This document shows positions 27,301 through 34,656 of a stretch of DNA of 64,000 nucleotides, in pieces; within the stretch, counting starts at the first letter, position 1; each line of letters opens with the position of its first letter. A model generated the notes under the pieces. The model ran no database searches and was not told the DNA's origin. It was given only the letters and a program-made list of their open reading frames with translations. The stretch comes from Chitinophaga solisilvae. GTDB taxonomy: Bacteria; Bacteroidota; Bacteroidia; Chitinophagales; Chitinophagaceae. The position numbers and the translations under genes are program-made. Where the stretch lies: assembly GCF_009928525.1 (NCBI RefSeq), contig NZ_JAABOK010000016.1:1-64000 (forward strand), given 5' to 3'.

Positions 27301-28309
27301 TGGTATAGTAAAACCGATACTTATCCTTTACCTGGTCGTTATCCAGTATACTGATTGATTCTATCAGGCTTCCTATCTGATATGGTTCATCATTACGTCC
27401 GAACCGGATAAACTGCTTTGCAGGAAGCGCTATTTCCTCCAGTTGCCCTGTATTTCTTTCATAGTCTATGCTTGAGGAGCTATACCTCTTATCATATTTT
27501 TTGAGAACGGCTGTTTCGGACACCATTTCTGAATAGGCATTTTTATACCTTCTGTATTTGTAAGTAATAATATCTTCATCAAAGGGTGCGATCTGCCGTG
27601 TAAGCCGCCACGCAACAGGATAGTATTTACCGGCATGTACCGCTGTGGCATCCTGCATCTGAAACTTTTCCAGATCTGTTTCCCGGAATTCATACCTGAC
27701 ACCGTCTGCAGCAATAATTGTAAATCCTGAAAGCGTATAATCAGCGCCTGCAGTAGCAGTAAATTCAGGTTGTATTTTTATATTCTTCTGTTCAAAAAGA
27801 CGCACTACCTTATCTTTCCCGATCATAAACCTGCCTGACAGCCCGTTACAATTAAATGTATATACGTCTGCCTGGGCATCCAGCTGGTTATTATAATATT
27901 TTAGTCTGATACTATCATGCATTACCGCTGGAAAATTCCCTACATAGAGATAGCCCTTCTCCGGAAAATCGTCCGGAATTCCCCGGACGGATCTCGTTAC
28001 AATACCACCGGCATCAAGGCTCCAGCTCATACCTGTTTCCGTAGGATCCTCCTTTACCTGCACCCCGCCGGCAAAGTAGCTAAGCCCTACATTTAATTTG
28101 AGATCTCCCCGCTGATAAGCGAATACCGGAACTGTCAGTTGCGGTATACCGGTAAAAAGATTAACGTTAATGGCTACACTCCGTTGCTGGGCCATAACAT
28201 CTGCTTCACTTCTCAGGTTGGCTGTGGTTGCCTCCTGTGCACTGACCGGTAACGGCAAACACAGGCCCATCAGCCCCATAAGGATCAAGGACTTGAAACG
28301 AACATTCAT
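24350..28309 (-). CDS. Secreted Rhs-partner protein with Cys-framed C-terminal repeats
   Basis: A 1319-residue exported protein (signal MNVRFKSLILMGLMGLCLPLPVSA, cut before QEAT). The region to about residue 330 resembles SpvB/TcaC-like starts of toxin-complex B subunits in Bacteroidota (LFTGIPQLTVPVFAYQRGDL, then GMSWSLDAGGIVTRSVRG). The middle is a long beta-rich scaffold with some YD-type motifs (YDSYGNLKKQV, YDPLVGVTSE). The end holds two repeats of about 45 residues framed by Cys (RCLTDKDG...SPSC and RCIVHSDG...TMC) and a shorter third. The gene is the first of the Rhs operon; it probably forms part of the same shell or delivery complex. Its own toxic activity is not evident. Confidence 0.8.
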   Translation of the reverse strand: MNVRFKSLILMGLMGLCLPLPVSAQEATTANLRSEADVMAQQRSVAINVNLFTGIPQLTVPVFAYQRGDLKLNVGLSYFAGGVQVKEDPTETGMSWSLDAGGIVTRSVRGIPDDFPEKGYLYVGNFPAVMHDSIRLKYYNNQLDAQADVYTFNCNGLSGRFMIGKDKVVRLFEQKNIKIQPEFTATAGADYTLSGFTIIAADGVRYEFRETDLEKFQMQDATAVHAGKYYPVAWRLTRQIAPFDEDIITYKYRRYKNAYSEMVSETAVLKKYDKRYSSSSIDYERNTGQLEEIALPAKQFIRFGRNDEPYQIGSLIESISILDNDQVKDKYRFYYTIYDHRATPRWIENYALTNGSYLHLDLKAVRAFLRTIVRETPGGTIPQYEFVYNTQYELPSKDVPFVGFPRPSTPEIGGTSRDHWGFFNGIANFTGIPTTTDFAGGNRNPSDTYVLAGSLRKVTFPDGMIREYEFESHDRVSVTNSEQSVYVSAQSPGTYTMNLRQHYTNNHRINVNFDLGYRDPDGTPAVSNYVFQLLNSSGIIVDTRIYDFNTAKPMDGFVWELNQPSGTYTLKVLKGSGRDFPLESSITLSWANSVVNAPKVIGGGLRIKKVTAYPGNNSISPVTTAYKYVMADGVTSSGYMAQFPNYEYHQPIIYSSGSPEDVRILVGESLNNLSYTSGNPVGYSRVEVIEGSGNTGRGKTVFEFADFRDIGYNPVQMGYPYIPVEKAEWGLGLPKTISTYDSYGNLKKQVTNLYSIIQQPVTGPTASSMLISHVATYSNIGEVKKLRTDAYYPLTGRTELQKVTETTYYNNNDSVSTITSYTYRSAYFDVKTITSSLDREKGLNIEKRYYYNNDYTIQDGIFKTLKDKNITRQMAEEEWITGDSNPRMIGGDIIEYGAFNNLVRPYRRLGFAANAPVPQGTAGVFNPAVLIRTPALFKVYAVYLRYDKYGFLQSSQENGKTTTMMLGADRQRAIMTADNVNYNDVAYTSFETDEKGNFSYAGEPVTDENAPTGRRVYNLSAGPISRSGIPQTAVYTLSFWSKGNEPVVGGAVKVTAETNSYTGWTYREYRVSQAAISIAGNAQVDEIRLFPEGVLMQTTTYDPLVGVTSECGADNKPVYYSYDAFKRLSLVKNDRRQILAKKEYMVNGPMHKNPIWMFTGAKRCLTDKDGNTGYQEAEQTNINTNSPSWGNKQWVQTGKSPSCHVSARYELTGRKRCIVHSDGSSNGDYQSEWKDMNPHSSSFGATYWVVGGNDLTMCPEVIICVGEGKRMVNGKCETGRKVITESEPQKTGWRCVYEYHYSDGYVSQSYDEYSTSPCM

Positions 28310-28329
28310 CAGAAACCAATAAAAATTTT

Positions 28330-28345
28330 ACAGCATACCTGCTGT
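28330..28345 (-). promoter_or_regulatory. Leader hairpin just upstream of the Rhs operon
   Basis: ACAGC and GCTGT pair around six bases, 21 bases before the start at 28309, and on the minus strand are followed by AAAATTTTTATT. It is next to a stronger terminator-like hairpin at 28350-28385. Confidence 0.35.
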
Positions 28346-28349
28346 CATG

Positions 28350-28385
28350 AAAATAAAAAACCTGCCATTGCGGTACCCGCAACGG
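28350..28385 (-). terminator. Terminator-like hairpin ahead of the Rhs operon
   Basis: A nine-bp stem with one mismatch (28365-28373 with 28377-28385) is followed on the minus strand by CAGG and a T6-A-T4 tract. It either ends read-through from the polyketide accessory operon, 480 bases upstream, or attenuates the Rhs operon from within its leader. Confidence 0.6.
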
Positions 28386-28864
28386 TATTATAGTGACAAT
28401 AAAAAAATATTTGACTGCTGTTACCTTTTCAAAGGTGTATCTGTATCAGATAAATCATCCGTATACAGGATGTACTGACAGGCTCTCAAAGGAAAAAAAT
28501 CTGCTACGTTACTTACTATAAGCATGTTCATGGCTCCGGTACAGGTTGGGTTAAATAATTCCGATTACGTTACAAAGAAAACAAACATTCTTTAATAAAA
28601 AAATTAGATTCTACGGACAGCGCTTCATGTCACTTCCGGAATTCGCTTACCAGCAAAGGGTTTCAGCAGGCAACACCTATATGTTTAATATGGAATTCTA
28701 ACCTTCAAAACAGCTGTCCATCATCCTGTCTAGTATCGTAAATCTATATCTCCGGCTTCCGTAAAAGCAAATGGGACAAGCCTCTTCCACGAAGCGTGTC
28801 CCATATAACAATTGCTGTGATATCAATACAGCTACTATAGCAGCAGCTGTGTTCACCTGAAAAC
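28386..28864. other. Intergenic region between the PKS accessory operon and the Rhs operon
   Basis: About 480 AT-rich bases without a convincing gene. ATGGGACA and TGTCCCAT (28771-28778 and 28797-28804) can pair around 18 bases, 61 bases after the monooxygenase stop, but no T-run follows. An ORF of 24 codons at 28628-28702 is too short to support. No consensus -7 box was found for the Rhs operon. Confidence 0.5.
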
Positions 28865-29986
28865 TTACGTATGAGCAGCCGCTCCGGCAGCCGCTTTCAC
28901 TTTATTATGCCAGGCATCTTTCACGGCGGTAAGATTATCAAGATTCTTCACCACCGAAGTGTAGTCTATCCCAAAGTCAAGCAGGCAGGCTATTTCATCT
29001 ACACCCAGGCTGCTGACTTTATGCAGCACCTTGATAACATCTTCAGCTGCACCTACAAGGCTGGAGCCGGATACGTACCTGCGGAAGGAGTAATCGAGTA
29101 TATTATCTATTTCTTCTTTTGAGAGGTTCTGTACTTCTGCAGCGTTACCGCTGACAGCATTATTCTGCAGCAGACCGAAAGAAGAACGGAGATAATTGAT
29201 CAGCGGGGTGCGCGCCTTTTCATAGGCTTCCTCCCGTGTGCCTGCAATGAAGGTATGCAGCATAAGTACTATTTTTCCTTTTCCCTTCGGATGTCCGCCT
29301 TCCTTATATGCTTCCCGGTAGATTTCTATCTTGGGGCCGAGTTCATCCAGGGAGCTGCCCCAGAAGTTGGTAAGAATACCGAAGCCCAGTCTGCCTGCGG
29401 ACCTGAAGGTATCAGGGTTCCCATTGGTGGTGATCCACATCGGCAGGCTTTTCTGTAACGGCCGCGGATATATTTTTGTGTCTTTGAGATGACCATGCCC
29501 GTCTTCCATACTGATAGATTCTCCTCTCCACAGCCGTTGTATGCTGTCAATATTTTTGTACATCACTTCATGACGGTTCTTATAGCTGTTGGAGGCCAGT
29601 ACAAAGTCATTGGCCTGCCACCCGGAAGCGCAGGCAATGCCCACACGGCCGCCGGACAGGTTATCTGCCACGCACCAGTCTTCCGCCACCCGGATGGGAT
29701 TATGTAAAGGAATGACCACGCTGCCGGCACGGATACCTATATTTTTCGTATGTGCGGCAATGTTACCTGCCATCACAGCCGGGCTGGGATACAGACCTGC
29801 AAATTCATTGAAATGGCGCTCCGGCGTCCACACGGCTGTAAATCCGTTACGGTCGCCATATTTCGCGCCTTCTATCAGTAGTTTATATTTTTCATTTGCA
29901 TCATCAAATATATCCGCGTTGCCAAAATAGAAAAGGCTGAAGTCAAGATGTTTCGCGGCAGGTAATTGCGTTTCGTTATTTTCCAT
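28865..29986 (-). CDS. Luciferase-like flavin monooxygenase (MupA/Atu3671 type) of the PKS cluster
   Basis: An about 373-residue FMN-dependent oxygenase of the bacterial-luciferase superfamily, the branch often found as stand-alone or in-line tailoring enzyme of trans-AT polyketide synthases. Signature segments are LDFSLFYFGNADIFDD, FTAVWTPERHFNEFAGLYPSPAVM, GIRAGSVVIPLHNPIRVAEDW and DNLSGGRVGIACASGW. I start it at the ATG at 29984-29986 (MENNET); the ORF runs to 30031 with 15 unlikely extra residues. It is the last gene of the accessory operon, 56 bases after ECH2. It probably hydroxylates or inserts oxygen into the chain while bound to an ACP; which position is not deducible. Confidence 0.9.
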   Translation of the reverse strand: MENNETQLPAAKHLDFSLFYFGNADIFDDANEKYKLLIEGAKYGDRNGFTAVWTPERHFNEFAGLYPSPAVMAGNIAAHTKNIGIRAGSVVIPLHNPIRVAEDWCVADNLSGGRVGIACASGWQANDFVLASNSYKNRHEVMYKNIDSIQRLWRGESISMEDGHGHLKDTKIYPRPLQKSLPMWITTNGNPDTFRSAGRLGFGILTNFWGSSLDELGPKIEIYREAYKEGGHPKGKGKIVLMLHTFIAGTREEAYEKARTPLINYLRSSFGLLQNNAVSGNAAEVQNLSKEEIDNILDYSFRRYVSGSSLVGAAEDVIKVLHKVSSLGVDEIACLLDFGIDYTSVVKNLDNLTAVKDAWHNKVKAAAGAAAHT

Positions 29987-30042
29987 AGTGCTGCAAATTA
30001 AGAAGGTTAAAACTGTTATTTCCGTTAACACGAGCGGGGAGC

Positions 30043-30792
30043 CTACTTCCCAAACAATGCGATGATCCGCTCTTTCACCTCCGGATGATGAAACGTTTTG
30101 TCATGCATGGCCACTTCTTTTTTAATGATGGCCGGCAGCTGTTCCCTGGCTACACTTACCAGGTGCTCCTTGAGCGTTACAAGGGAGTGACGCGGCTTAT
30201 CCGCCAGGTCTCCGGCCAGCTGCCGGGCATGGCTCAATACTTCATTCCGCGGCAGCACCGGGAAAGGGATACCTCTTTTCTCCAGGTCAGCGCCACGGTA
30301 GCTGTTGGCCGTCAGCAACATCTCCTGTGCCAGGCTGATGCCCAGTTTCTGGGGAAGCACGTAGGTGGCGCCCATACCCGGCGTAAATCCGTACTTCATG
30401 AAGTTGGTAGTATAAAAACTTTCCTTGCCGAGGATAATGAAATCGGCAAACATCCCGAAAACAAATCCGCCGCCGATGCCGTGGCCCTGCATGGCAGAAA
30501 TAACAGGTATCGGACAATCCTGCGCAAGGCTGTAAAGATTGATATCCGCAAAGCTCACTTTCCCTTCATAAATGTCGAGCAGCGACTCCTGTGTTCCGCC
30601 GGAAGCAAAATAGTTATCATAGCCTGTTACTATCACCACCTTCAGGTGCGGGGTGTTACGGATCGTCTCGAAGGCGTTAATCAGCTCTACCATCAGGGCT
30701 TCCGTAAAAGTATTCTTGTGCTCTTTGTCCTGCATGGTCACCTGAACAATGCCCGGCGCAATTTCCTTTAAATCTACAACTGGTGTCATCAT
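30043..30792 (-). CDS. pksI: Enoyl-CoA hydratase-like decarboxylase ECH2 of the beta-branching cassette
   Basis: A 249-residue crotonase-fold enzyme, very similar to Bacillus PksI by recollection of the family. It decarboxylates the ACP-bound glutaconyl-type intermediate to leave a beta-methyl branch. The oxyanion-hole strands read FASGGTQESLLD and AMQGHGIGGGFVFGMFAD. The stretch NFMKYGFTPGMGATYVLPQKLG is the ECH2 signature, and the end (HDKTFHHPEVKERI) also fits. The frame opens with two Met codons. It follows ECH1 by about 28 bases and works with the HMGS, Cys-less KS and donor ACP encoded upstream. Confidence 0.95.
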   Translation of the reverse strand: MMTPVVDLKEIAPGIVQVTMQDKEHKNTFTEALMVELINAFETIRNTPHLKVVIVTGYDNYFASGGTQESLLDIYEGKVSFADINLYSLAQDCPIPVISAMQGHGIGGGFVFGMFADFIILGKESFYTTNFMKYGFTPGMGATYVLPQKLGISLAQEMLLTANSYRGADLEKRGIPFPVLPRNEVLSHARQLAGDLADKPRHSLVTLKEHLVSVAREQLPAIIKKEVAMHDKTFHHPEVKERIIALFGK

Positions 30793-30820
30793 ATCATGGA
30801 TGGATATTTTCGTTTAGTCG

Positions 30821-31579
30821 TTACGGTTCGCTTTCCCAGGGGAACAGGCCTGTCTTCACATAGCGTTCTATGCGCTGCAGGTTATCCCTGTCGGAAAACA
30901 CTTCCCGGTTGGCGTCTATCGCCAGCGACCTGGATTGTGAAAGATCGTACAATGCATGCATCAGGCGTTTGTAGCGCTGTATGCCCTGCCGGGACAAATA
31001 CCTTAACCGGAGCAGATGTGTGCGCAGCAGGGCATCGCTCTGCGAATCAAATGCGTCTACGAGACCCCAGGCATGCGCCTGCTGCACGGATACCGGACGG
31101 GTCATGAGCGTGAGGTACTGCGCTTTCTGGAAGCCGATGCGCCGCACCAGGAAAGGCATTACACAGGCAGGCAGCAGCCCGAACAACAATTCTGACAAAC
31201 TGAACTGCGCACTGTCATCAGCTATTACAATATCACATGCGGCCACAAACCCGATACCACCGGCATTGGTTTTGCCGCGCACATGCGCCACGCTGATGAA
31301 CGGACCGGTGGCCAGCTGCATCCACAGGTCGTACAACGGCTCCGGCCCCAGCTTTTCACCGTCGCCGGTGGCTGCTTTAAAATCAGCACCGAAGCAGAAT
31401 ACCTCTGGCAGCCCTTCCAGTACAAAGACGGTGGCAACATCCTGGTATTGCCGTAGTGCCTGTGTACATTCCGTCAGCAGCAGGTCATTGATGGTATTGT
31501 TATCTTCCGGCCGGTAGAACTGTATAAAACATACCGGTTCCTGAAAGCGTACCCTGATAGTTTGATATGCCGTCGTCAT
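30821..31579 (-). CDS. pksH: Enoyl-CoA hydratase-like dehydratase ECH1 of the beta-branching cassette
   Basis: A 252-residue crotonase-fold protein that dehydrates the HMG-like intermediate made by the HMGS. Oxyanion-hole regions are VFCFGADFKAAT and GKTNAGGIGFVAACDIVIAD; the helix SLSELLFGLLPACVMPFLVRRIG is typical of PksH-type ECH1. The start is the ATG at 31577-31579, which overlaps the HMGS stop as ATGA; a GTG at 31588 would add three residues. The overlap suggests translational coupling with the HMGS gene. Confidence 0.94.
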   Translation of the reverse strand: MTTAYQTIRVRFQEPVCFIQFYRPEDNNTINDLLLTECTQALRQYQDVATVFVLEGLPEVFCFGADFKAATGDGEKLGPEPLYDLWMQLATGPFISVAHVRGKTNAGGIGFVAACDIVIADDSAQFSLSELLFGLLPACVMPFLVRRIGFQKAQYLTLMTRPVSVQQAHAWGLVDAFDSQSDALLRTHLLRLRYLSRQGIQRYKRLMHALYDLSQSRSLAIDANREVFSDRDNLQRIERYVKTGLFPWESEP

Positions 31580-32838
31580 GCTATCCACTCATATTTGCGG
31601 TGAAACTCACGTATCTCTTTCAGGTACAGCCGTTGCTTTCCTCTTGATTTAGCCCATGCGCCCGGAACCACCTGGGTATCGAGTACGGTATTGCGTGTAC
31701 CGAACCTGATGGCGCCGCTGCCTTGCAGCAGTGCTTCATATTCAGGCATGGAAAGATGATAGCGTTCATTGAGTGTATTCTCCAGGCCCAGCTGTCGCTG
31801 CCGGATCTGGCCTTCCTTCGATACGATGCCGCTGTAGAACTCAGAGCAACATCCCGATCCGTAAGAGAAACAGCCAACACGCGCAGGCTGATCGAAATTG
31901 CCGTTATCGATTGTGCTGGCCAGCGACATGAACACAGTGCCTCCCATGATATTGCCTACGCGCTGGCAGTAGGTAAGACCAGGCACTACCCGTTGCCTGA
32001 AATCCGCTTCTATCTGCTGCGGAGCCGCTTTAACGATCTTGCGCATCATAGTGCGGTGCGCACCTTTCACCATACCACCGAAAGGCGTATGAAAAGAGAG
32101 GTATTGAAAAGTCTGCTGATAATCCACACCAGCCACGCGTTTCTGGTATTCGCCGTAAGCGCGCTCACAGCAGTCCAGGTAAGACATCAGCGAGAGATCT
32201 GCATCGCCGGCTTCACTGTCGGGAACGGGCCGGCAGGTATCCATCACTTCAAAACCGTAGTAGCCGTTGGCGCCTACATCTACCCGGAACACATGCGGCT
32301 GGTTGCTGATGAGCATAGCCACCGCACCTGCTCCTCCGCTGGGTTCTGCGAAGGACCAGTCTTCACTGATCGCCTCTCCGCCTTCTACCACCATAAACCG
32401 GGATATATCTGTTGCAATCACCAGGGCTTTCGCGCCCGGCGATGTCTGCGCCAGAATAAAATTCACTGCCATCTGGAAACCTGCAGTGCCCGCATAGCAG
32501 GCCTGCTTGATCTCAAACAGCCGGCAGTTGCGGTTCAGCTCCAGGTAATGATGAATATAGGTGCTGATAGATTTACCGAAATCGATGCCGGACTCTGTAC
32601 AGGTAATCAGTAATTCCACCCGGTCTTTTTCCGCGGGCGTTAAGCGGTCTAGTAATGGCCTGGCCGCATTCACGGCGTAAGTGACAGGGTCTTCATGAGG
32701 CAGGGCTACCGCCTTTTCTTTCATCAGCAGGTTTTCAAACCTGGCGGTATCCAGGTTCCGGTGTTTTGCCAGCTGCATGACGTCCAGGTAAGCAGAACCT
32801 GCGAAGATATTCATAGCTTCTATTCCAACGCTGATCAT
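31576..32838 (-). CDS. pksG: HMG-CoA synthase-like enzyme (HMGS) for beta-branching
   Basis: A 420-residue thiolase-fold enzyme that joins acetyl from the donor ACP to the beta-keto group of the growing chain, starting a methyl branch. The nucleophile is Cys114 in FEIKQACYAGTAG; other conserved parts are YLDV near the start, VATDISRF-like IATDISRF, FHTPFGGMV with the catalytic His, and GCFSYGSGCCSEFYSG. Start is the ATG at 32836-32838 (MISVGIEAMN); the frame remains open to 32913 but these extra residues would overlap nothing conserved. Its presence with the donor ACP, Cys-less KS and two ECH proteins makes the cassette complete. Confidence 0.96.
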   Translation of the reverse strand: MISVGIEAMNIFAGSAYLDVMQLAKHRNLDTARFENLLMKEKAVALPHEDPVTYAVNAARPLLDRLTPAEKDRVELLITCTESGIDFGKSISTYIHHYLELNRNCRLFEIKQACYAGTAGFQMAVNFILAQTSPGAKALVIATDISRFMVVEGGEAISEDWSFAEPSGGAGAVAMLISNQPHVFRVDVGANGYYGFEVMDTCRPVPDSEAGDADLSLMSYLDCCERAYGEYQKRVAGVDYQQTFQYLSFHTPFGGMVKGAHRTMMRKIVKAAPQQIEADFRQRVVPGLTYCQRVGNIMGGTVFMSLASTIDNGNFDQPARVGCFSYGSGCCSEFYSGIVSKEGQIRQRQLGLENTLNERYHLSMPEYEALLQGSGAIRFGTRNTVLDTQVVPGAWAKSRGKQRLYLKEIREFHRKYEWIA

Positions 32839-32872
32839 AAATGTTCTTTTAATAAATAATGGCAAACTGTTG

Positions 32873-34096
32873 TTAAAGCCGGCGCAGGCAAAGCGCCGTG
32901 TTAATGCCTCCAAATCCGAAGCTCAGGCTGAGTGCATGCCTGATCTCATGTTGCAGTGTTTCCCTTACCCAGTTGAAAGAAGGATCCGCCGGATCTTCCA
33001 GGTTCCTGCAGGGATGCAGCATACCTGCTTTCATCTGTAGTATGACAGCAATCACTTCTACCATGCCGGCTGCAGTCAGACCATGGCCGGTAATGGATTT
33101 GGTAGTATTGATAAATGCATGTGCCAGGCCACAGTCCTGCAGAGCCTGTAGCTCTGTTTCATCTCCCACCAGCGAACCGCTGCCATGGGGGTTGATATAA
33201 TCAATGTCTTTCGGGTGTATACCCGCTTTCTCCAGCGCCTGCCTGATGACAGCACATTCCCCGTCATAGGAAGGATTGGGATTACGGTTACCATCCATTG
33301 CCATGGCCCATCCTGAGATGGCTGCATAAGGCTGCACCTGACGCTCTGCGGCGGTGGTCATACGTTCTATGACTACCGCGCCGCTGCATTCGCCGTAAAT
33401 GAATCCGTCACGGTTCCGGTCAAAAGGCCGGCAGGCCGCTGCAGGATCATCTGCATATTTTGATGAGCCCATCGCCCCCAGTGTACGCAACGATTGCAAC
33501 TCCCAGAATGACAGGTCCATCAGGGCGCCCAGCGCTATGCACACATCTACCTGTCCGCTCTGTACTGCCTGTATCGCCTGCAATACAGCCAGCTGTCCGC
33601 TGGCGGAAGCACCGCCTGCTGAATAGGACATTCCCCTGATGTTAAAGACTTCTGTACAAAGTCCGCATACGTCAGTATCCATGAAAGAGATGCCGTATGC
33701 GGGCCTGATGAATACAGGCTTTTCCCGGTATGCATCAATGATCTGCATCAGTTCCCGTTGCTGGAAATTGGAACCGCCTGTTATCAGGCCGATACGGTGC
33801 GGCGGCACCCCGGAGAGCCGCGCTTCCTGCCAGGCTTCTTCCACAGCTACCAGCGCCGCGCCACCAGTCAGGGTGATGCTGCGCAGCAGCTTCTTTGAGA
33901 AGTGGGCAGGATATATGATCTCCGGGATCTCTGCACCCACGAAGGCGGTGTTATGCTGCCTGCCCGGACGCTGCATCACGGCAAAGGCACTCCGGGCTTG
34001 CAGCAAAGTGTCTGTCACTGCTGCTTTGCCCTGGGCGGCAGCAGTGATAATACCTGCGCCTGTAATGACAATATCTGCAGGATCATAATTTTTCAT
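32873..34096 (-). CDS. pksF: Cys-less ketosynthase (malonyl-ACP decarboxylase) of the beta-branching cassette
   Basis: A 407-residue FabF-fold protein. The active-site Cys is replaced by Ser164 in SAGGASASGQ, while the two His motifs (INPHGSGSLVGDETE and SITGHGLTAAG) are kept. Such proteins cannot condense but decarboxylate malonyl on the donor ACP to acetyl, feeding the HMGS. This is the known PksF-type role. Its first 14 bases overlap the end of the donor ACP gene, so the pair are translationally coupled. At 34 bases from the HMGS start it belongs to the same operon. Confidence 0.95.
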   Translation of the reverse strand: MKNYDPADIVITGAGIITAAAQGKAAVTDTLLQARSAFAVMQRPGRQHNTAFVGAEIPEIIYPAHFSKKLLRSITLTGGAALVAVEEAWQEARLSGVPPHRIGLITGGSNFQQRELMQIIDAYREKPVFIRPAYGISFMDTDVCGLCTEVFNIRGMSYSAGGASASGQLAVLQAIQAVQSGQVDVCIALGALMDLSFWELQSLRTLGAMGSSKYADDPAAACRPFDRNRDGFIYGECSGAVVIERMTTAAERQVQPYAAISGWAMAMDGNRNPNPSYDGECAVIRQALEKAGIHPKDIDYINPHGSGSLVGDETELQALQDCGLAHAFINTTKSITGHGLTAAGMVEVIAVILQMKAGMLHPCRNLEDPADPSFNWVRETLQHEIRHALSLSFGFGGINTALCLRRL

Positions 34097-34322
34097 GGAA
34101 CAAGGTTGCCAGCTCTCCCATATTCTGCGCTCCGCTCAGGTCCAGCATCGGCACCTGTATGGATAAGGAATCCATCGTCAGCGCGATAATCTCAGCGCGG
34201 TCTATTGAATTGGCGCCCAGCTCCTTCAGCTGGTCGTTGAACCTGAAGGCATGTTCTTCCAATTCCGGAATAATTTCCCTTGTGTGCTGTACAATAACCT
34301 GAAATATTTCTTCTACGTTCAT
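34083..34322 (-). CDS. Free-standing donor acyl carrier protein of the beta-branching cassette
   Basis: A 79-residue ACP. The phosphopantetheine Ser is Ser39 in ELGANSIDRAEI, which matches donor ACPs of HMGS cassettes (AcpK type). Helix 1, the long loop and helices 3-4 are in place. It carries malonyl, made acetyl by the Cys-less KS whose gene it overlaps by 14 bases. It needs a phosphopantetheinyl transferase not present in this window. The 93-residue unknown gene ends 27 bases upstream. Confidence 0.94.
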   Translation of the reverse strand: MNVEEIFQVIVQHTREIIPELEEHAFRFNDQLKELGANSIDRAEIIALTMDSLSIQVPMLDLSGAQNMGELATLFHEKL

Positions 34323-34349
34323 AATTGTTTATGTTTGAATAATACTGAT

Positions 34350-34631
34350 TCAGTCGGCCATTACCCATGTGCCATAAAATGCTTCCTTAATATCATAAGG
34401 TTCGTCTATCTCCTCTCCCAGGCAAACCTGCTCAGAGAAAGGGTTTCCGGTGACAGAAGAAAGAATCCGTTCGATGCGGATAATAATAGGTTTAAAATAA
34501 TTTCTGCTGATAAACATAAATTTATCTTCAGGCTGAGGCGGCAGGTGAGCTTCGGTTTTCAGTGTATGGCTGACAAGTACGCCCATCTCATTCATCACCT
34601 CACAGTTAATTGTTAATGTGTAAGCCTGCAT
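34350..34631 (-). CDS. Unknown 93-residue protein inside the PKS accessory operon
   Basis: I do not recognise this protein. Starting at the ATG at 34629-34631 it has 93 residues (an in-frame ORF to 34679 overlaps the AT-like gene). It has no signal or membrane helix. Predicted strands (YTLTINCEVMN, HTLKTEAHL, KFMFISRNYFKPIIIRIERIL) and an acidic, aromatic C-terminus (GEEIDEPYDIKEAFYGTWVMAD) suggest a small beta-sandwich or barrel. The gene lies between the AT-like and the donor-ACP gene, in the same direction, starting 25 bases after the AT-like stop. Its place suggests a role in the cluster, for instance as a carrier-protein partner or small tailoring enzyme, but nothing in the sequence proves one. 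Confidence 0.7.
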   Translation of the reverse strand: MQAYTLTINCEVMNEMGVLVSHTLKTEAHLPPQPEDKFMFISRNYFKPIIIRIERILSSVTGNPFSEQVCLGEEIDEPYDIKEAFYGTWVMAD

Positions 34632-34656
34632 AACTAACGATTGAACAGTGAAACAA

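Noticed and set aside
28628-28702. Plus-strand 24-codon ORF in the spacer after the monooxygenase gene
   Set aside because: Too short, no leader-type motif and no promoter; likely chance.
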